64,000 nucleotides of DNA from Siphonodentalium dalli (lineage: Eukaryota; Mollusca; Scaphopoda; Gadilida; Siphonodentaliidae): assembly GCA_032622095.1 (NCBI GenBank), contig CP136064.1, positions 275,051,614 to 275,115,613 on the forward strand. The letters run 5' to 3'. The notes under the pieces were generated by a model. That model saw only the letters and a list, made by a program, of their open reading frames with translations, did not search any database and was not told where the DNA came from. Position 1 is the first letter of the stretch. Each line of letters starts with the position of its first letter. Below, piece by piece: positions 1 to 12,108 of this stretch. The translations under genes and the position numbers were made by a program.

Positions 1-149
1 TAATTCTTCTGGCTTTTATTCTTCTTTTTATTATAATTATTCCGATAACATGGTTATACATCATGAACGGGTGAACCGATTCACCTGATGTTTCGGTTTC
101 AGAATATAACTTTGGAAGATCTGGTAAAATAGCCTATTGAGAATTTCGT

Positions 150-1985
150 CCGACCTTGACCTTCGGAGTTACCGCCATATTTCCTGTTTTTTGGGGGGTT
201 TTCGCGCCACTAAAATGACTTGCAAAATCGATGTTTGATTTCTTATATCGTCGAAACGGCGTGACCGATTGATTTGAAATTTCGTACCTGCATAGTCATT
301 GAGTATACGCAGTCGATGAACTAATAGGAAATTTTGTATGACCTTGACCTTAGGAAACGACGCTCTTTATCTGTTTTATTATTGTTAGCGTATCTCTTCC
401 GAAACAGTTTGAGATATTTGGTTCGGACTGTTTTCATTATTTGCGCCTGTAGCCATGTATGTGTGTTCTAAAATACTGAAAAATGATAGGGTTCGCACTT
501 CCGGTTTAAAAGTTCGCCACTGAATAATAAAAGAACGCTCTTATACGAAATCCAGAAGGGCTTGAGATGTTGAGTTGGCACTTTTTGCAATATGTGCATC
601 AACATCTGCGCTCTATAATGATACATGTATATACAGTTTACGGATATCACTTCCGGTTTGGAAGACCGGGCGTGTGGGTATGTATCTTAAAACTAGTTTG
701 GCGCAGATTTGGATGAAATTTGGTGGATATAATCTTAAGTTGTCGCTGATCACTATTCTATTCGACTTAAACTTCTATAGCTATGGCTGCTTTAAAACCT
801 GATTTGTTTTGGTTTTCGCGCCACCAGAATGACTTGCAAAAATGCAAAATCGAGGTTTGATTTCTTATATCGTCGAAACGGCTTGGCCAATTGATTGGTG
901 TTTTTTTACGTGTATAGCCATTGAGCATACGCAGTCGACGGACTAATAGGGAATTTCGTCTGACCTTGACCTTACGAAACAACGCTCTTCGTCTGTTTTA
1001 TTATTGTTAACGTATCTCCTCCGAAACAGCTTGAGATATCGGGTTTGAACTATTTCCATTATTTGCGCCTTTATATGTGTTATAAAATACTGAAACATGA
1101 TAGTGGTCGCACTTCCGGTTAAAAAGTTGGCTACTGGTCGAAGATTAAAATAACGCTCTTTATACGAACTCCAGAACGGCTTGAAATATTGAGTTGGGAC
1201 TGTCTGCATTATGTGCATCAAACTATGAGCTCTATAATGATATATAGGTTACGGATTTCACTTCCGGTTTGGGAGCACGGGCGTGTGGGTATGTATCTCA
1301 AAACTATTTTGGCGCAGATTTTGATTAAATTTGGTGAATATAATCTTTATTTGCCGCTGATCACTATTCCACTCGAATATTTTTAATCGGACTTAAACTT
1401 CTGGAGTTATGGCTGCTTAAAGACCTGGTTTTGGGGGAGGGGTCGCGGCACCGGAATGACTTGCAAATCGAGGTTTGATTTCGTATATCGTCAAAACGGC
1501 TTGGCCAATTGATTTGAAGTTTTGTACCTGCATAGCCATTGAGCATTCGCAGTTGATGGACTAATAGGGAATTTCGTCGGACCTTGACGTTAGGAAACAA
1601 CGCCCTCTATCTGTTTTATTATTGTTAACGTATCTCCTCCGAAACGACTTGAGATATCGGGTTCGGACTTTTTTCATTATTTGCGCCTGTAGCCCTGTAT
1701 GTGTGTTATAGAATACTGAAAAATGATAAGGGTCGCACTTCCGGTTAAACAGTTCGCTAATGGTCGAAGGATAAAACGACGCTCTTTATACGAATTCCAG
1801 AACGGCTTGAGATATTGAGTTGGGACTTTTTGCATTATGTGCATCAGATTCTGCGCTCTATAAAGATATATATAGGTTACGGATTTCACTCCGGTTTGGG
1901 AGAACTGGCGTGTGGGTATGTATCTCAAATATTTTTGGTGCAGAATTTGATGAAATTTGGTGGATAGAATCTGTGGTTGCTGATT
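150..1985. repeat. Tandem array of a ~620-bp unit, about three copies
   Basis: The segment beginning CGCGCCACYARAATGACTTG recurs near 205, 822 and 1448. The segment TGTTTTATTATTGTTARCG recurs near 373, 995 and 1611. The block containing ACTTCCGGTTTGG recurs near 648, 1262 and 1886. All give a period of about 620 bp. Copies differ by scattered substitutions and small indels, so the array is old. Short reading frames recur in each unit in different frames and are interrupted, so no coding role is supported. Each unit holds a TGACCTTGACCTT motif and two CGCTCTTTAT motifs. Confidence 0.85.
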
Positions 1986-2145
1986 ATTACTATGTATCAC
2001 CATACTCACATGTGTCTACTGATAACTTACGCTTTATCAGATGACACAATTTCCCGTCATTGGCGAACATGGATTAGCGAAATTGCTGTGAACTTTCAGT
2101 TTCATTCTAGTTATTATTATTATTTTCACTTTCTGGAAATGTTAC

Positions 2146-2199
2146 ATATAAGGATTAACTGTCATGTGGACTGTTTTTATGGACAGTTAATCCTTATAT
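2146..2199. repeat. Perfect 18-bp inverted repeat (hairpin)
   Basis: The arm at 2146-2163 is the exact reverse complement of 2182-2199, with an 18-bp loop. It is a short foldback of unknown origin. Confidence 0.8.
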
Positions 2200-3417
2200 T
2201 TATATACATTTAGCGAAAAAGCCACTATGGTAAATGTATTTAAATCGGAAAGTGTATCGTCACAAAACCAGCCCAAAATATCCCATAGCACCCTTGGCAA
2301 AAGTTAACAGGAACAATTTCTTTATATTGAAACCTGGTGATTTAATTTAAGTCAATCCTGCGCGAGTCCAAATGCGCCCAAAACACTACGCGTTTTCTTT
2401 CTGGTATCGATGACGTGTCGATGTAATTATGGGCTTGCAGTTATGAGCTGTTACGCGTTCACCGAGAAATAACTGCAACCAGTCACGTGGACGCCGACCA
2501 AATCGAAATGCTGGATTTAGTGATAATCACACATAGTGTGTAAATATATTAATTTGTACGCAAATAAATTGTTTGAGACAGGTCGGGAGGCGTCATTAGC
2601 GAGTTTGAGATTTCAAACGGTACGTGTACGGGTACGCGTACGGGTAGCTACCCTTACCGGTACACGTTTTGTAATCGCAAACTGTTTTACGGGTAGAATT
2701 CATCACATCGACTGGTAATGTATGGTGAGCCAACTGCAACAAAAAATATATTATAATATAGATAGATTGTTATTCGCATTCGCTTTATTGGCCGATGTTA
2801 TACTTACCGTTATTGATTGTTGGAAATTTGTATTTAGATTAGATGGGCGGGCCTCAGGATAATCAGTTGCTTTCACCAAGGACGCGGCGGCTGTTGGAAG
2901 GGGTTGTTGCTTTTCGTTCACTCATCTTGATAACATTTTCAACAATTGGATTCTACAAATCATAGACCGATCGAGTGTTGACTATAATTCGATTGGAATT
3001 TTCAGACTTAGAAAATAGATTATGATAGCTCAAATTTACAATTGCGTTAATTTTTCCTACCAATAATCGGTATAAAATGTATTGTTTTAGACCCATGGTC
3101 TAATAATGTCGTGCATGTACTTTCAGATATAAGACCGAATGTGTCCCTTATTTTAGTTAGGGAATATTTAGTCATATTAAGTAATCTTTGGTTTGGAATC
3201 TCTCAACAGATCGAAGGGTCGGGACAAGGGAATATTTATCCCAAGAATTGGGATTTTTGCCGGGAACTAAACCCGGAGGTAGGTTTGAAAAAATAAACTT
3301 GGAAGCATAAAAGGTGTTAAAATGTAGTCATTATTTTAATATATTGAATAAAGAGCGTTTGCTTCACCTCTGTGCGAACCTAGAAAACAGCTGAAACTCG
3401 TTCTGATTATGCTTAGA
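2200..3417. other. No gene seen; unique-looking AT-rich DNA
   Basis: No reading frame here resembles a known family. Near 2618-2675 there is an imperfect GT/AC-rich palindrome (GGTACGTGTACGGGTACGCG with partial complement after a central AGCT). A copy of the dispersed AATAAAGAGCGTTT motif lies at 3346-3360. Confidence 0.5.
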
Positions 3418-3989
3418 TTTTGTAGAGTATGTATAGGTATTTTGTAGAGTATGTATAGGTATTTTGTAGAGTATGTATAGGTATTTTGTAGAGTATGTAT
3501 AGGTATTTTGTAGAGTATGTATAGGTATTTTGTAGAGTATGTATAGGTATTTTGTAGAGTATGTATAGGTATTTTGTAGAGTATGTATAGGTATTTCGTG
3601 TCTTTGTGTAGAGTATGTATAGGTATTTCGTGTCTTTGTGTAGAGTATGTATAGGTATTTCGTGTCTTTGTGTAGAGTATGTATAGGTATTTCGTGTCTT
3701 TGTGTAGAGTATGTATAGGTATTTCGTGTCTTTGTGTAGAGTATGTATAGGTATTTCGTGTCTTTGTGTAGAGTATGTATAGGTATTTTGTAGAGTATGT
3801 ATAGGTATTTTGTAGAGTATGTATAGGTATTTTGTAGAGTATGTATAGGTATTTTGTAGAGTATGTATAGGTATTTTGTAGAGTATGTATAGGTAGAGTA
3901 TGTATAGGTAGAGTATGTATAGGTAGAGTATGTATAGGTAGAGTATGTATAGGTATTTTGTAGAGTATGTATAGGTATTTCGTGTCTTT
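3418..3989. repeat. Composite minisatellite with 15-, 23- and 32-bp unit forms
   Basis: All units share the core GAGTATGTATAGGTA. The 23-bp form adds TTTTGTA. The 32-bp form adds a tail containing TTTCGTGTCTTTGTGTA. The 15-bp form is the core alone. The forms are clustered in blocks: 23-bp, then 32-bp, then 23-bp, then 15-bp, then a closing mix. That is the arrangement expected from repeated local amplification. Confidence 0.92.
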
Positions 3990-4175
3990 AGCGACCTATA
4001 TTATACACAAGTATTGTGGTTCAAATGCGTCATGTCCGTTCAGATGGTAAATATATATTAAAATGAGAAATCAGTCCCCACCTATATACGATAAAGTAAC
4101 TAAACGGTTGTATTCAAATGTACAATGCATAGATAAATCCACGATATATTGATTCCATTGTACAAAGGGTTGACA

Positions 4176-4921
4176 CAGGGACGTGACGACAGGGCAGTCT
4201 CGCCCCCAACTTTGGTCAAATGTTCAACTGTTGGAAATGTGATATACCTGACACAACAATAGGTTGAAATTGTTCTCGTAGTTTGATTTCCAAAAAAATT
4301 TATTACTGGAAAATTTGTAGTTTTTAGACCAACATTTACATATTTTCCTAGTATTAGTAAACAAATTGGACTGAAATGGCTGTCATAAACTGTAGGACAT
4401 TTTCTAACCTTTTGGAGGGGGGAGGTGTCAGGTCTCAAATTTTACAACAATTGGAAAGCTTGATGCCAGTCTGGATGCTAGGATTTAGCAAATTTCATGT
4501 CCAGATTTCAAAATTTCTCACACCGGGCCGAACCATGGTCGATCCTGTGTGTCCCGGTCCCTCCCCAGTGGCCAGCCAGAAACTGATAATAAATTTAAGA
4601 AAAAACAAATCTGGGCGAATTTGCATGGCGTTAGACCACTAGATATTAGGATATTATGATATTTTCTTGTACGAAATGGTCGACCCAGTGGATTACCCCC
4701 CCCCCCGATTAGTGACAAAAGACTACCGATTTATTTAGAATAAGCTACCATCCAGACGGTTGTGATGGACCAGTTGGGAAAAATCACAACCAACCGGGGG
4801 GGGGGGGTGCAAATGGAATTACGCGCAAACTTGTGAATTTGATATGGTTCAAGGGGTCTAGTTAGAAATTCGAAGGTGGACACCCCTCCTTACGCGGAGA
4901 CCATATAGAGTCACGTCCCTG
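4176..4921 (+). mobile_element. MITE-like element, CAGGGACGTGAC family, long copy
   Basis: The left end CAGGGACGTGAC is matched by an inverted TCACGTCCCTG at the right end. The interior is related to the segments at 11540-11925 (opposite orientation), 13719-14053 and 31557-31775. Shared blocks include AACTTTGG, CAACTGTTGGAAAT and CCTGACACAAC. No transposase reading frame is visible, so it is treated as non-autonomous. The target-site duplication is unclear and the superfamily is not assigned. Confidence 0.65.
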
Positions 4922-5445
4922 CAATGTGTCGATACTGTGTTAGAAGCACTATCTACTCACTATATTAACGACAACCTTTCATTAATGCGTGAAACAAATT
5001 GTCAGTGAAATGATCGGCCTTCCGTATTTATCTAAGTGCTAGAAGACGCCTCGAGAATTTGAACATAAAACCTGGCTTAAAATGACAACTCTATCAATGA
5101 TGTTTGCTCATGGCATCTTGCAATAAATAGGTTAACGCATAGCTGACTGGAAATTCATGTAATTAGTGAACCTTTGAGTGAGAAAATGGTAGTGAAAGGT
5201 TACCGGTCAACAGGACACATCTACCCGTTCCAAATCGCTATCGCTTTATGAGCTGCATTGAAAGTACACAAGAGACCGTGACGATGTTCACCGATTTATC
5301 CACACCCGTTCCCGTCGGACGGGTATCGCAAACTCGCTATTATTGTGTTCTCTCATGGTGTATATAACAGTTTGAGAATAAAATATCATATCACTTAGTT
5401 CTGAATTGTGAGAATTATTGAAGTGCTCCTATTAGTGAACACTCA

Positions 5446-5870
5446 AGCCTGGATATAGTGTGTCTGGTATTTGCGGAATGAGACCACAAGAGGGTGGATT
5501 TAGTGACGCTATTAAGCGTCACCAAATTCACAATTTGTGAACCTTATTCTGCTCAGGCCCCAACCGCTATATATATGGGAGACCTATATGATCCGATTGA
5601 AGTTCCCCAGTTGAAGTTGGTGATGTAACCAATTGGGCACCTCGGTTATGCATTTTATCTTCTGCTAATTGGGGAATATGGAAACTGAACAGAAGGGAAA
5701 AATTAAATAAAAGCAACGTTAATTTAAGACTCTAGATACTTCCCAGTAGATGAGGTCTAAGCAGAATGAGGTCACTCGAGATGAATTTGGCGATGTGCGG
5801 TGTAGAGTTATAAATTCACCCTCTGGGGACCTCACTTTGTAAATGTCAGATACACTGTGTCCGGGCCTGT
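5446..5870. mobile_element. Foldback element with ~115-bp imperfect inverted arms
   Basis: The arm 5446-5561 matches the reverse complement of 5751-5870 at many positions. Shared blocks include GAGGGTG, CCAAATTCA and TATTCTGCTYAG. It has about 190 bp of internal AT-rich sequence and no coding capacity, as in a MITE. Confidence 0.6.
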
Positions 5871-5879
5871 AAACAATAC

Positions 5880-8095
5880 AGTCTGATGTTCTCGCTCCAT
5901 ATAAATTAATAAGAAAACCAATGTCAGAAATGGTAACGCGCTCAAGATCATATATTATATACCCGTGATTGTAATTATAGAATATAAAATATATTGGTTT
6001 TGCGAATGACCAACTCAGAATTCCGTTAAAATAACAATAACAACCAGCACTTAATTAACGAACCGGCGGCCGACTCGACCGTCTCCGACCACAACCCCCA
6101 GCGGGCTGCAGAACGAAACATGTCTGTAAAAGTTGAAACATAAGACTTACAAATTATCCTTTTCGTTTCTTTTGTTTGTAATTGGCATAGCTTATCACGA
6201 AATTGAAATTCCCAACTACACCTTTTACCGGACTCGGCCTCCGGTCGCAGTTCGACTTTTAATCCGCCCAAAAATTCCCATTCTATAAATATAACATCAC
6301 CCATTCGCCCAGGCGAGACAAGAATCTCCACACCAGTATATACACGCGGGGCGCGCATAAGGGTGGACACAAACATGCATGTAATCTCTGTAAATGTCGT
6401 GTATTTGTCGTTTTACATGGATCATACAGACCAAGTAATATGTGTCCGCTGACAACCCAATCATTGCGGCTATATTTGACCACAGTGAGCCAAGCTCTGA
6501 ACGTGCAGAGAACCGTTGACTGAACGAAGTCGCCAGGCCGCTTAAAATAATTGTTCGAACAATAGCCCAAATGTTGGACTTTCTGTTTAAATCATTGTCA
6601 GTCTTCTCTTGATTTTTATACCAGTGATGGCCCCAGGATTTTCCCAACGCAGGGGCTATGATCCCCACCATGTGGGGCTATATTATTAAGGAAGCTACCG
6701 GACTGACCATTGCATATTTCCTTGACGGGTGGGGTGGGGGCATGCAGCACCCTGCGTCCTGTGATTAATCTAATATTCAGCAATTTATGCTATTCATATA
6801 ATTATGAACATAGTATTACAGCTTTAAATTTGAGAATACAGAAGGTGATATTCTTGTGTGTCTTCATTCGGGGGAAAACGGTTGTCCAGCTCTACGAGTT
6901 CCCAACTACTTTCCTATCTTGTGTTATAATTATATGTATACGCAAAATTTATAACTATGGAATATTTAAGTTAAACACATGGTACATTCATGACCAGATA
7001 ATCCCGGCTGATGCATTCAACTAATACCCTTAGTTATTCGAAGCTTTCGAGAACCAAACCCCTCCCCCAATCATATGGATTATGGTCCAAAATGTTAGTG
7101 TGAACATATTTATTGCATAATATCGAAACGGGATTGAGACACAAGTTTTGCAACTAACAAAGGGTCTCTCTCCCCACATAATTGTATTACACAAAGCGAA
7201 CATGAAATACAATTACACACAAACATGATAATTCATATATACCATCGTTTTACTTATAACAATATATGATATAATCTTGAGTGTGACCATAACGGTGGAT
7301 ATGGGGGGGGGGGGTGTGTTTCGTCTCGTGGGTTGGTGGTTCAGGTCCAAATGTTATAATTCAAGCGCATACAAGCTAAAATTGTGACAGTTAGGAACTT
7401 GTTCAACCATTGGTTTGAGAAACATATACTGTTATGTAAATGCTGGGTGAAATTGGGCGGGGGGGGGGGGGGGGGGGTGGGGGTGTCATTATTTTTACTT
7501 TCAACGCTGTACCTGCATTATTTTTTTGGCGCTGTAATGGATATTTGCATGGAAATGCCAATTGAATGTTATCACGTGAGCTCGATCTGAAACGATCATG
7601 AGAGCATCATATCGGATTGTGGATAACAATCGCCCTAAAAGAGCTTAAAATTCTGCACATTTTATTTTTATTTTGGATAACCCTGAAATGACGAGAAACA
7701 AATCAAGTATAAAATCGACGGACTCAAATCATCTTTCGAAATGAATTAAAACTCGTGAAAAACAGCAACAGATATCAGACAGGATTTATTCATTTTGGCA
7801 TCCAAGAAATAATTTATGACCGGCCTGAAATTTCTTGATAGCAGTCAGTTTGATTATGGCTTATAACTGCTCACTTAAGCTTGTCTCGCCTGTTGAAATT
7901 GTCCGATCGCGCGCAGGCGACTAATGATATCAATTATTTGGTGTGACCATGTAAAATACATGGATTTTACATACAGAAATTACATGCATGTGTGTATCCA
8001 CCCTAATAATAAAGTATACAGCGGGTACGGTATGTGTACTCGGGGTTGGTGTGTTACATACTTGTTTCAAACCGATATATCATTGTGAGCATGAC
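5880..8095. other. No supported gene; G-rich homopolymer tracts
   Basis: Three overlapping minus-strand reading frames cover 6026-6671 (up to 124 residues). They resemble no family I recognise and overlap in different frames, so none is called. Long G runs occur at about 7303-7313 and 7459-7477. The rest is unremarkable AT-rich DNA. Confidence 0.45.
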
Positions 8096-8098
8096 AAT

Positions 8099-8290
8099 CC
8101 TGGGCCCTGTTTCATGAAGGCAACTTATGACATAGTTGGGACTTAAGATGGTCATAAGTTCAAACTTCAGTCATAAGTGCGTTTCACGAACAAAGTCTTA
8201 ACCTAAGATGGTCTTAACTTTGGTCTTAACTTTAAGACTGGTGTGAGGTGTCATAAGATAATCTTAAAGTTAAGACATACGTTGTGATAC
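8099..8290 (+). mobile_element. Fragment of a repeat starting TGGGCCCTGTTTCATGAA
   Basis: The GGGCCCTGTTTCATGAA start followed by alternating TTAAG/CTTAA and CATAAG blocks (TCATAAGTT, GGTCTTAACTT, CTTAAAGTTAAGAC) is a form I know from dispersed inverted-repeat DNA elements of marine invertebrates. No matching inverted end is visible nearby, so this is a partial copy. Confidence 0.45.
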
Positions 8291-8944
8291 GCAGTTGGTC
8301 CGAAATATGGATGCATGGGATCTAGTTCATGTATATATTATTATAAACACATTTAACTGAATAACACCTTGCTAGCACGGAGGGATGTTTCAGAAATGGT
8401 AGTAATTAATAACCAACTGGTAAGCAAAAGCAGTGACGTGGCCAGTGGTTGCAAGATTGGCGGTGTGTCCGCTACTAACTGTAAACCGCCAAGACCGGAC
8501 TATATATACATTTCTAATTGCTGTAACAAAAAGAATATATTTACATAGAGTTGAACATCATTTGCGATTCAAATCACACAATCGCACTGTAGACAATAAT
8601 CATGTTGATACAATTAGTCCGAACATTTTCACATCGAGGATAATAGTGAATGATTTATACTCATTTTTTTTTTTAATAAATGCTTATGTCAGCTATTATT
8701 ATTATTATTTACTTGCCTTTATATATTATTATGTTATAATTTCAATGTAATATGTATTGTATGTTCCCCGTATATATATCGGCAAGATAATAATACATAA
8801 TATGTGTTATTTAATTATTATTATTATGTATATTATCATAATCATAAAAAGATATATAGCATGTATATAGTATACGGACCGAGCGGGCACACCGGGATCC
8901 GCGAAAGAACATATAATATCACTGTGAACCGGCCCACAGACCCC

Positions 8945-9022
8945 TGGGGGGGAATTACTAAAATACCAATATAGACTATACCAGTGGTATAGTCTATATT
9001 GGTATTTTAGTAATTTTCCCCA
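8945..9022. repeat. Perfect 31-bp-arm palindrome
   Basis: The arms 8953-8983 and 8985-9015 are exact reverse complements around a single central base at 8984. With mismatches the pairing continues into a CCCCTGGGG / CCCCAGGGG end. Direct copies of GTGAACCGGCC flank it on both sides (near 8924 and 9030). A one-base spacer is rare and suggests a recent foldback insertion or an assembly fold-back. Confidence 0.85.
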
Positions 9023-9029
9023 GGGGCCT

Positions 9030-9970
9030 GTGAACCGGCCGTCTATTCACGTGTTGTTAATTATAAACGCTCTTTATTAGAAGTCGTTGATTTGGTTTTT
9101 ATTAAAACATATATGCAGAATGTCGTTCAACGTAACGTACTTTCGAAGTTCATACGCAGTTTGTTAATTATAACAGGCGTTTAGCACATTTGTCAACAGA
9201 ACCAGAGCAAATGGCATTAACATCATTTATATATGGCTTCTATACAAGTATGTCTCAGATTGGAAATAAGTCTATTTGGAGCACGATATGATGTCCTATT
9301 CACATTACAGCAATATAAATAAAGAGCGTTTTGTGTTAGTATTCCATGAATGTTGGTAATCAATAAAGAGCGTTTAGCTCAGTGCTTCCATTGTGGTGTA
9401 TTGTATGTGTATGCCGTCGTGGCGACATATTCGGTTTCCTGGTATTATAGATGCTTTAAAGACGTATAATGTATTAGAACCTAATATCAGCATTGAAAGG
9501 AGCGAACATTTGTCTCGCGTCGCCTTAATGGCATGTTATATGGGTGATGGTTCACATTCTGAGTTACGATGTATAAGTCCCTTTAATAACTGAAATAATA
9601 TATTTGAGCTCGTTACGTTTGTAGTCTACTAGTACCATACCAGAACTAAGAATAAATGGAATGTTTATCGATCTGAAAAAGCGAAAACGTGTGCTCGAGA
9701 TTGAACTATCGAGATCGAAAAATATAAAATGCAATAAATTTAAATTCCCGCCATTAAGCGCAGCTTGCACACATCGAGAAAACGAGTAACCAGCGTGTAT
9801 GAACCATCATCATCTCTGAATGTACACGATGTTTAGAAGAAGATTTTGGTGATCACTCGTGTTCTGTTTCACTTCATTTAATTTTGTTATTCGGTATGTG
9901 TTGGCAAAGTGTGCAGACCAGACGTTTCAAAAGTTTGGTTATCAGGGAGAAGTAACAGTGGCTGAGGGTT
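9030..9970. other. No gene seen; three copies of the AATAAAGAGCGTTT motif
   Basis: The motif occurs at 9065-9078 (inverted), 9317-9332 and 9362-9374. No reading frame here has recognisable similarity. Confidence 0.5.
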
Positions 9971-10023
9971 AATTTATACCCCAACACCACCCTTCTGTGG
10001 TCCCATAAGTAGTATACAATAGT

Positions 10024-10500
10024 TGATGTGTCCGACTTCGCCGGGGCTATTTTGGGATTTCTTTGTGATCGCCGCCGTCTGGGCAGAATATACAGCGTCT
10101 GGACAAACTATTGTTCGATCGGTCCAGAAACATTCCTATATGAGCGTATATGAGCGAGGACAAGGTTAAGTTCAAGGACACGGTCGTACGTGAAATTTGA
10201 TACGCCCACATTGTTCCCGTGATCAAAGATGGCCTACATTCCTAATTTGAGTCGGATCGATCGAGTTCCAGAAATTTCAGCCGGATATGAGCGTATATGA
10301 GCGCGGTCAAGGTCAAGGACACGGTCACACGGTCACGCGCCCATATTGTTCCCGGGATCAAAGTAGTCTTATATACAAAATTTGAGTCGGATCGTTAAGC
10401 AGTTTTCGAGTCTATAAGGCACATACACATATAGGGACAGGCAGACAGACAGACAGACAGACAGGCAGACAGACAGAAGTTCCAACATGTATTTTATATT
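10024..10500 (+). mobile_element. CAGA-tailed repeat (GACTTCG-CCGGGG type), copy 1
   Basis: It starts with TCCGACTTCGCCGGGGCT, has internal GAGCGTATATGAGCG repeats and GGTCAAGGTCAAGGAC, then TTTTCGAGTCTATAAGGCACAT, and ends in a (CAGA)n tract at about 10438-10478 followed by AT-rich sequence. The same start and tail recur at 48605, 51509, 54604, 54869, 55616 and, inverted, 56583-57124. Copy B of the segmental duplication lacks it, so it was probably inserted after the duplication. The tail suggests a retroposon, but the class is not established. Confidence 0.6.
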
Positions 10501-11113
10501 ACAAAAGCTCATTTATAATACCATTATAACGAGTAAATACACCGTTAGAGTCAGTAAATGCGCTTCAAATATGCTATTTTGAAATATGGATATGAGTGAG
10601 AAGTCACTTCTCAAAGGGCAAAATTATGGAAGAGTAGGTTCCTTATTTCAGCGGCAATCGGTTAGCTTGAGATGTATATTGTCTGTAATTTGAAAATTCG
10701 GAAGACTTATTCCCTGAAATAACTCATGCAAGTTGCGACTCGAAGTTGAGGGAAATAGCGTAGGTTTAAAATGGCGGTTACTAACATGATATGAGAAAAA
10801 TTTTCTGTTTAGAGATATGGTATAGTCTTATACCATGTCAATAATTTTGACCACCGATTGGTCAATTTGAACTGGATACATGGTGAAATTCGCTGTTGTC
10901 TGCGCGATGAAACCAAACTCTCATGATAAAAATACCTTAGTTACGGACTTGCTTTGTCCGATTTTTACTATGTTCGAGTCGATTCAATTACCGATTATTC
11001 GAATGGGAACGAACTGTTTTCAGGACCCTACTTCCAGATAATGAGAAATTCATTATCCGACCTTATGAAGCAGATATAATAATTTTGCTTCAGCGCCCTA
11101 TTATCGATCACGT

Positions 11114-11460
11114 TTGATATCGCCCAAAACTGGGCTGATATCGCCCCAAACTCGGCCGATAACCCACCAAAGTCGGCTGATAACCCACCAAACTCGGCTG
11201 ATAACCCACCAAACTCGGCTGATAGCCCACCAATCTCGGATGATAACCCACCAACTTCGGCTGATAACCCACCAAACTCGGCTGATATCGCCCAAAAAAC
11301 TCGGCTGATAACCCACCACACTCGGTTGATATCGCCCAAAACTCGGCTGATAACCCACCACACTCGGTTGATATCGCCCCAAACTCGGCTGATAACCCTC
11401 CAAACTCGGCTGATAACCATCCAAACACGGCTGATAAACCCCCAAACTCAGCTCATAACC
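11114..11460. repeat. 21-bp tandem repeat (CTGATAACCCACCAAACTCGG)
   Basis: About 16 copies of the 21-mer, with a CTGATATCGCCCAAAACTCGG variant interspersed. Because 21 is a multiple of three, the array stays open in several frames as seven-residue periodic peptides. That is a by-product of the period and not evidence of a protein. Confidence 0.9.
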
Positions 11461-11539
11461 AACCTGTGTCTAAACCTGGAAATTGCCCAATCCTAACATG
11501 TGTAGTGGTCTGACGTCAAGCAACTTGAATCCCGATTTG

Positions 11540-11925
11540 ATTCAGTTAGAATGGATAGCTGTTTTGACTGAGACGGGGGAGGGACCAAGACATAATATTA
11601 CCGGACCGACCATAGTTATGGCCCGGTGTGAGAACATTTTGAAATCTGAACCCTGAAAATTGCAAAATCCTAGCATCCAGACTTGCATTAGGCTTTCCAT
11701 TTTCCAAACTTGACGCACCTCTAAGGTTGAATCTTCCAACTAGTGGCCATTTCAGTCCAATAATTTGGCCAAAACATTGTTGGAAAATCAAACTACGAGA
11801 ACAATTTCAACATATTTTTGATGTCAACTTTCCAAATAAGTTCGTGTCAGGTATGAAATATCCAGCTTTGAATATTTTGATCAAAGTTGGGATGAGACAT
11901 ACCTCTTCATCGCCACGGCCCTGAA
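11540..11925 (-). mobile_element. CAGGGACGTGAC-family element, inverted partial copy
   Basis: In reverse orientation this matches the middle of 4176-4921. Shared blocks include GGACTGAAATGGC, CAGTCTGGATGCTAGGAT, CCGGGCC and the TTGATCAAAGTTGGG region. Both termini are eroded. Confidence 0.55.
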
Positions 11926-12108
11926 TAGACGGACATGGTGAGCGCCCAAATAAATGAAAAACATATGTTATTGTATAATGCGCAAACGGAAAATGTGTCA
12001 CATTTGAGTCGTGATATTGAAATTTATATATATATAATATATATAAAATCCAATCCGAATGATTAGACACCAATTTGTAGATGTATGCAACGAACAGATC
12101 TAAAAATA

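Noticed and set aside
6026-6671. Three overlapping minus-strand frames of 95-124 residues
   Set aside because: They lie in different frames, match no family I recognise and lack convincing splice context.
7459-7477. Long G tract as a quadruplex regulatory site
   Set aside because: Uninterrupted homopolymer runs recur at several places (4796, 28041, 37752, 54240) with no gene nearby in most cases, so they are treated as simple sequence.
11028-11445. Three overlapping minus-strand frames with periodic peptides (GLSAEFG, GYQPSLV)
   Set aside because: A 21-bp tandem repeat is open in several frames by arithmetic. There is no start context or flanking coding sequence.
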